In this document: positions 63,213-64,000 of the stretch, one piece after another
Layout of the letters: each line of letters begins with the position of its first letter
Numbering within the stretch: the stretch's first letter is position 1
Assembly: GCF_026013545.1 (NCBI RefSeq)
Contig: NZ_JAPDOG010000002.1
Location: 186,001 to 250,000, forward strand
From: Defluviimonas salinarum
Lineage (GTDB): Bacteria > Pseudomonadota > Alphaproteobacteria > Rhodobacterales > Rhodobacteraceae
Direction of reading: 5' to 3'
Length of the DNA stretch: 64,000 nt
Translations under genes and position numbers: made by a program
Notes under the pieces: generated by a model
Told to the model about the DNA's origin: nothing
What the model saw: only the letters and a program-made list of their open reading frames with translations
Databases searched by the model: none

Positions 63213-64000
63213 ATGACCAGCATGGAACCGATCGTCGATCTGCGCCTTTCGGTGCGCGATCTGCACAAGAAGTTCGGCTCGGTCGAGGTGCTGCGCGGCG
63301 TCTCGATCGAGGCGCGGCAGGGCGACGTGATCTCGCTGATCGGCGCCTCGGGGTCGGGCAAGTCCACCTTCCTGCGCTGCATCAACCAGCTCGAAAGCAG
63401 CGACGCGGGCGAGATTTCCGTCGCGGGTGAGCATCTTGATCTGGTGATGCGCCGGGGGCGCCGGGTGGCGCGCGATGCGCGGCAGCTGCGCCGGATCCGG
63501 GCGAAGCTCGGCTTCGTGTTCCAGTCCTTCAACCTCTGGTCCCACATGACCGTTCTCGAGAACCTGATCGAGGGGCCGGTGCAGGTGCGCGGCCTGCGCC
63601 GGGACGAGGCGGTGGCGCTGGCGCAAAGGTTGCTCGACCGGGTCGGCCTGAAGGGGCGCGAGTCGAGCTATCCCGGCCATCTCTCGGGCGGCCAGCAACA
63701 GCGCGTTGCGATCGCCCGCACGCTGGCGATGGAACCCGAGGTGATGCTCTTCGACGAACCTACGAGCGCGCTCGATCCCGAGCTCGTGGCCGAGGTGCTG
63801 GCGGTGATCCGCGACCTCGCGACCGAGGGGCGGACGATGCTCCTCGTCACCCACGAGATGGCCTTCGCGCGCGACGTATCGACCGAGGTCGTGTTCCTGC
63901 ACAAGGGCCTCGTCGAGGAGCGCGGCGCGCCCGCGCAGATCTTTTCCGCTCCGCAATCGGAGCGGCTGAAGCAATTCCTGACCCATGTGCGTCTCGGCCA
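63213..64000 (+). CDS. Polar amino-acid ABC transporter ATP-binding protein (partial)
   Basis: Open to the window edge; 262 codons are seen, so only a few residues are missing. It has Walker A GASGSGKST, Q-loop FQSFNLWSH, signature [12 protein letters not shown], Walker [16 protein letters not shown] and the switch histidine in VTHEMAFA. It is of the HisP/ArtP class for amino acids or opines. GGAGGAG precedes the ATG. Its binding protein and permeases presumably follow outside the window. Confidence 0.93.
   Translation, partial: MTSMEPIVDLRLSVRDLHKKFGSVEVLRGVSIEARQGDVISLIGASGSGKSTFLRCINQLESSDAGEISVAGEHLDLVMRRGRRVARDARQLRRIRAKLGFVFQSFNLWSHMTVLENLIEGPVQVRGLRRDEAVALAQRLLDRVGLKGRESSYPGHLSGGQQQRVAIARTLAMEPEVMLFDEPTSALDPELVAEVLAVIRDLATEGRTMLLVTHEMAFARDVSTEVVFLHKGLVEERGAPAQIFSAPQSERLKQFLTHVRLG

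Overview
The window looks like chromosomal DNA of an alphaproteobacterium of the family Rhodobacteraceae. GC content is high. Markers typical of the group are a bztABCD amino-acid transporter, an Atp12-type F1 assembly chaperone, a 1610-residue NAD-glutamate dehydrogenase, an ExoF-type polysaccharide exporter and a luxR-luxI pair. The species cannot be fixed from sequence reading alone.

Layout, left to right. 1-7130: two GFA/CENP-V-like zinc proteins and a 49-residue small protein, then the end of the spc operon and the alpha operon (rplO, secY, adk, rpsM, rpsK, rpoA, rplQ), with several strong hairpins between genes. 7173-8697: a quorum-sensing locus (luxR, luxI, and a possible small divergent ORF). 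8789-13015: rarA, crcB, an RluA-family pseudouridine synthase, an HAD phosphatase and ATP12, the last four coupled by 4-base overlaps. 13219-17777: bztABCD, closed by a bidirectional terminator. 17833-25916 (minus strand): a SixA-like phosphatase, an Fe-S protein, argB, yihA, a MOSC protein, yidC, a GGDEF-EAL protein and ttcA. 26035-28889: a DUF900 hydrolase, a Cds1-like PLP enzyme, yidD, rnpA and rpmH. 29151-39539: an orphan histidine kinase, tRNA-Arg(ACG), a DUF900 lipoprotein, the large glutamate dehydrogenase and a DEAD-box helicase.

39959-60617 is the main accessory region and forms a cell-surface module. A PrtD/PrtE (PrsDE)-like type I secretion pair is followed by a NarL-like regulator whose receiver lacks its phosphorylation residues. 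Next is a long leftward exopolysaccharide operon: sugar nucleotidyltransferase, DegT aminotransferase, sugar transferase, LegB-like epimerase/dehydratase, ExoF-like exporter, P-loop kinase, Wzx flippase and a nucleotidyltransferase-kinase fusion. A divergent rightward set follows: a Wzy-like polymerase, a Wzz/BY-kinase protein with a broken P-loop, a glycosyltransferase, and a secreted protein combining RTX repeats, a Calx-beta domain and a beta-propeller. The arrangement suggests that the type I exporter serves the RTX protein, which would act on or in the polysaccharide matrix. That link is inference.

61023-64000: an aspartoacylase-like zinc hydrolase, a divergent LysR regulator, and an amino-acid ABC ATPase cut by the window edge.

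Functionally, bztABCD, argB and the NAD-glutamate dehydrogenase all handle glutamate carbon and nitrogen, while the Lux pair, the EAL phosphodiesterase, the polysaccharide cluster and the RTX protein are the kinds of genes that govern group behaviour and surface attachment. No CRISPR array, complete insertion sequence, rRNA or prophage was seen.
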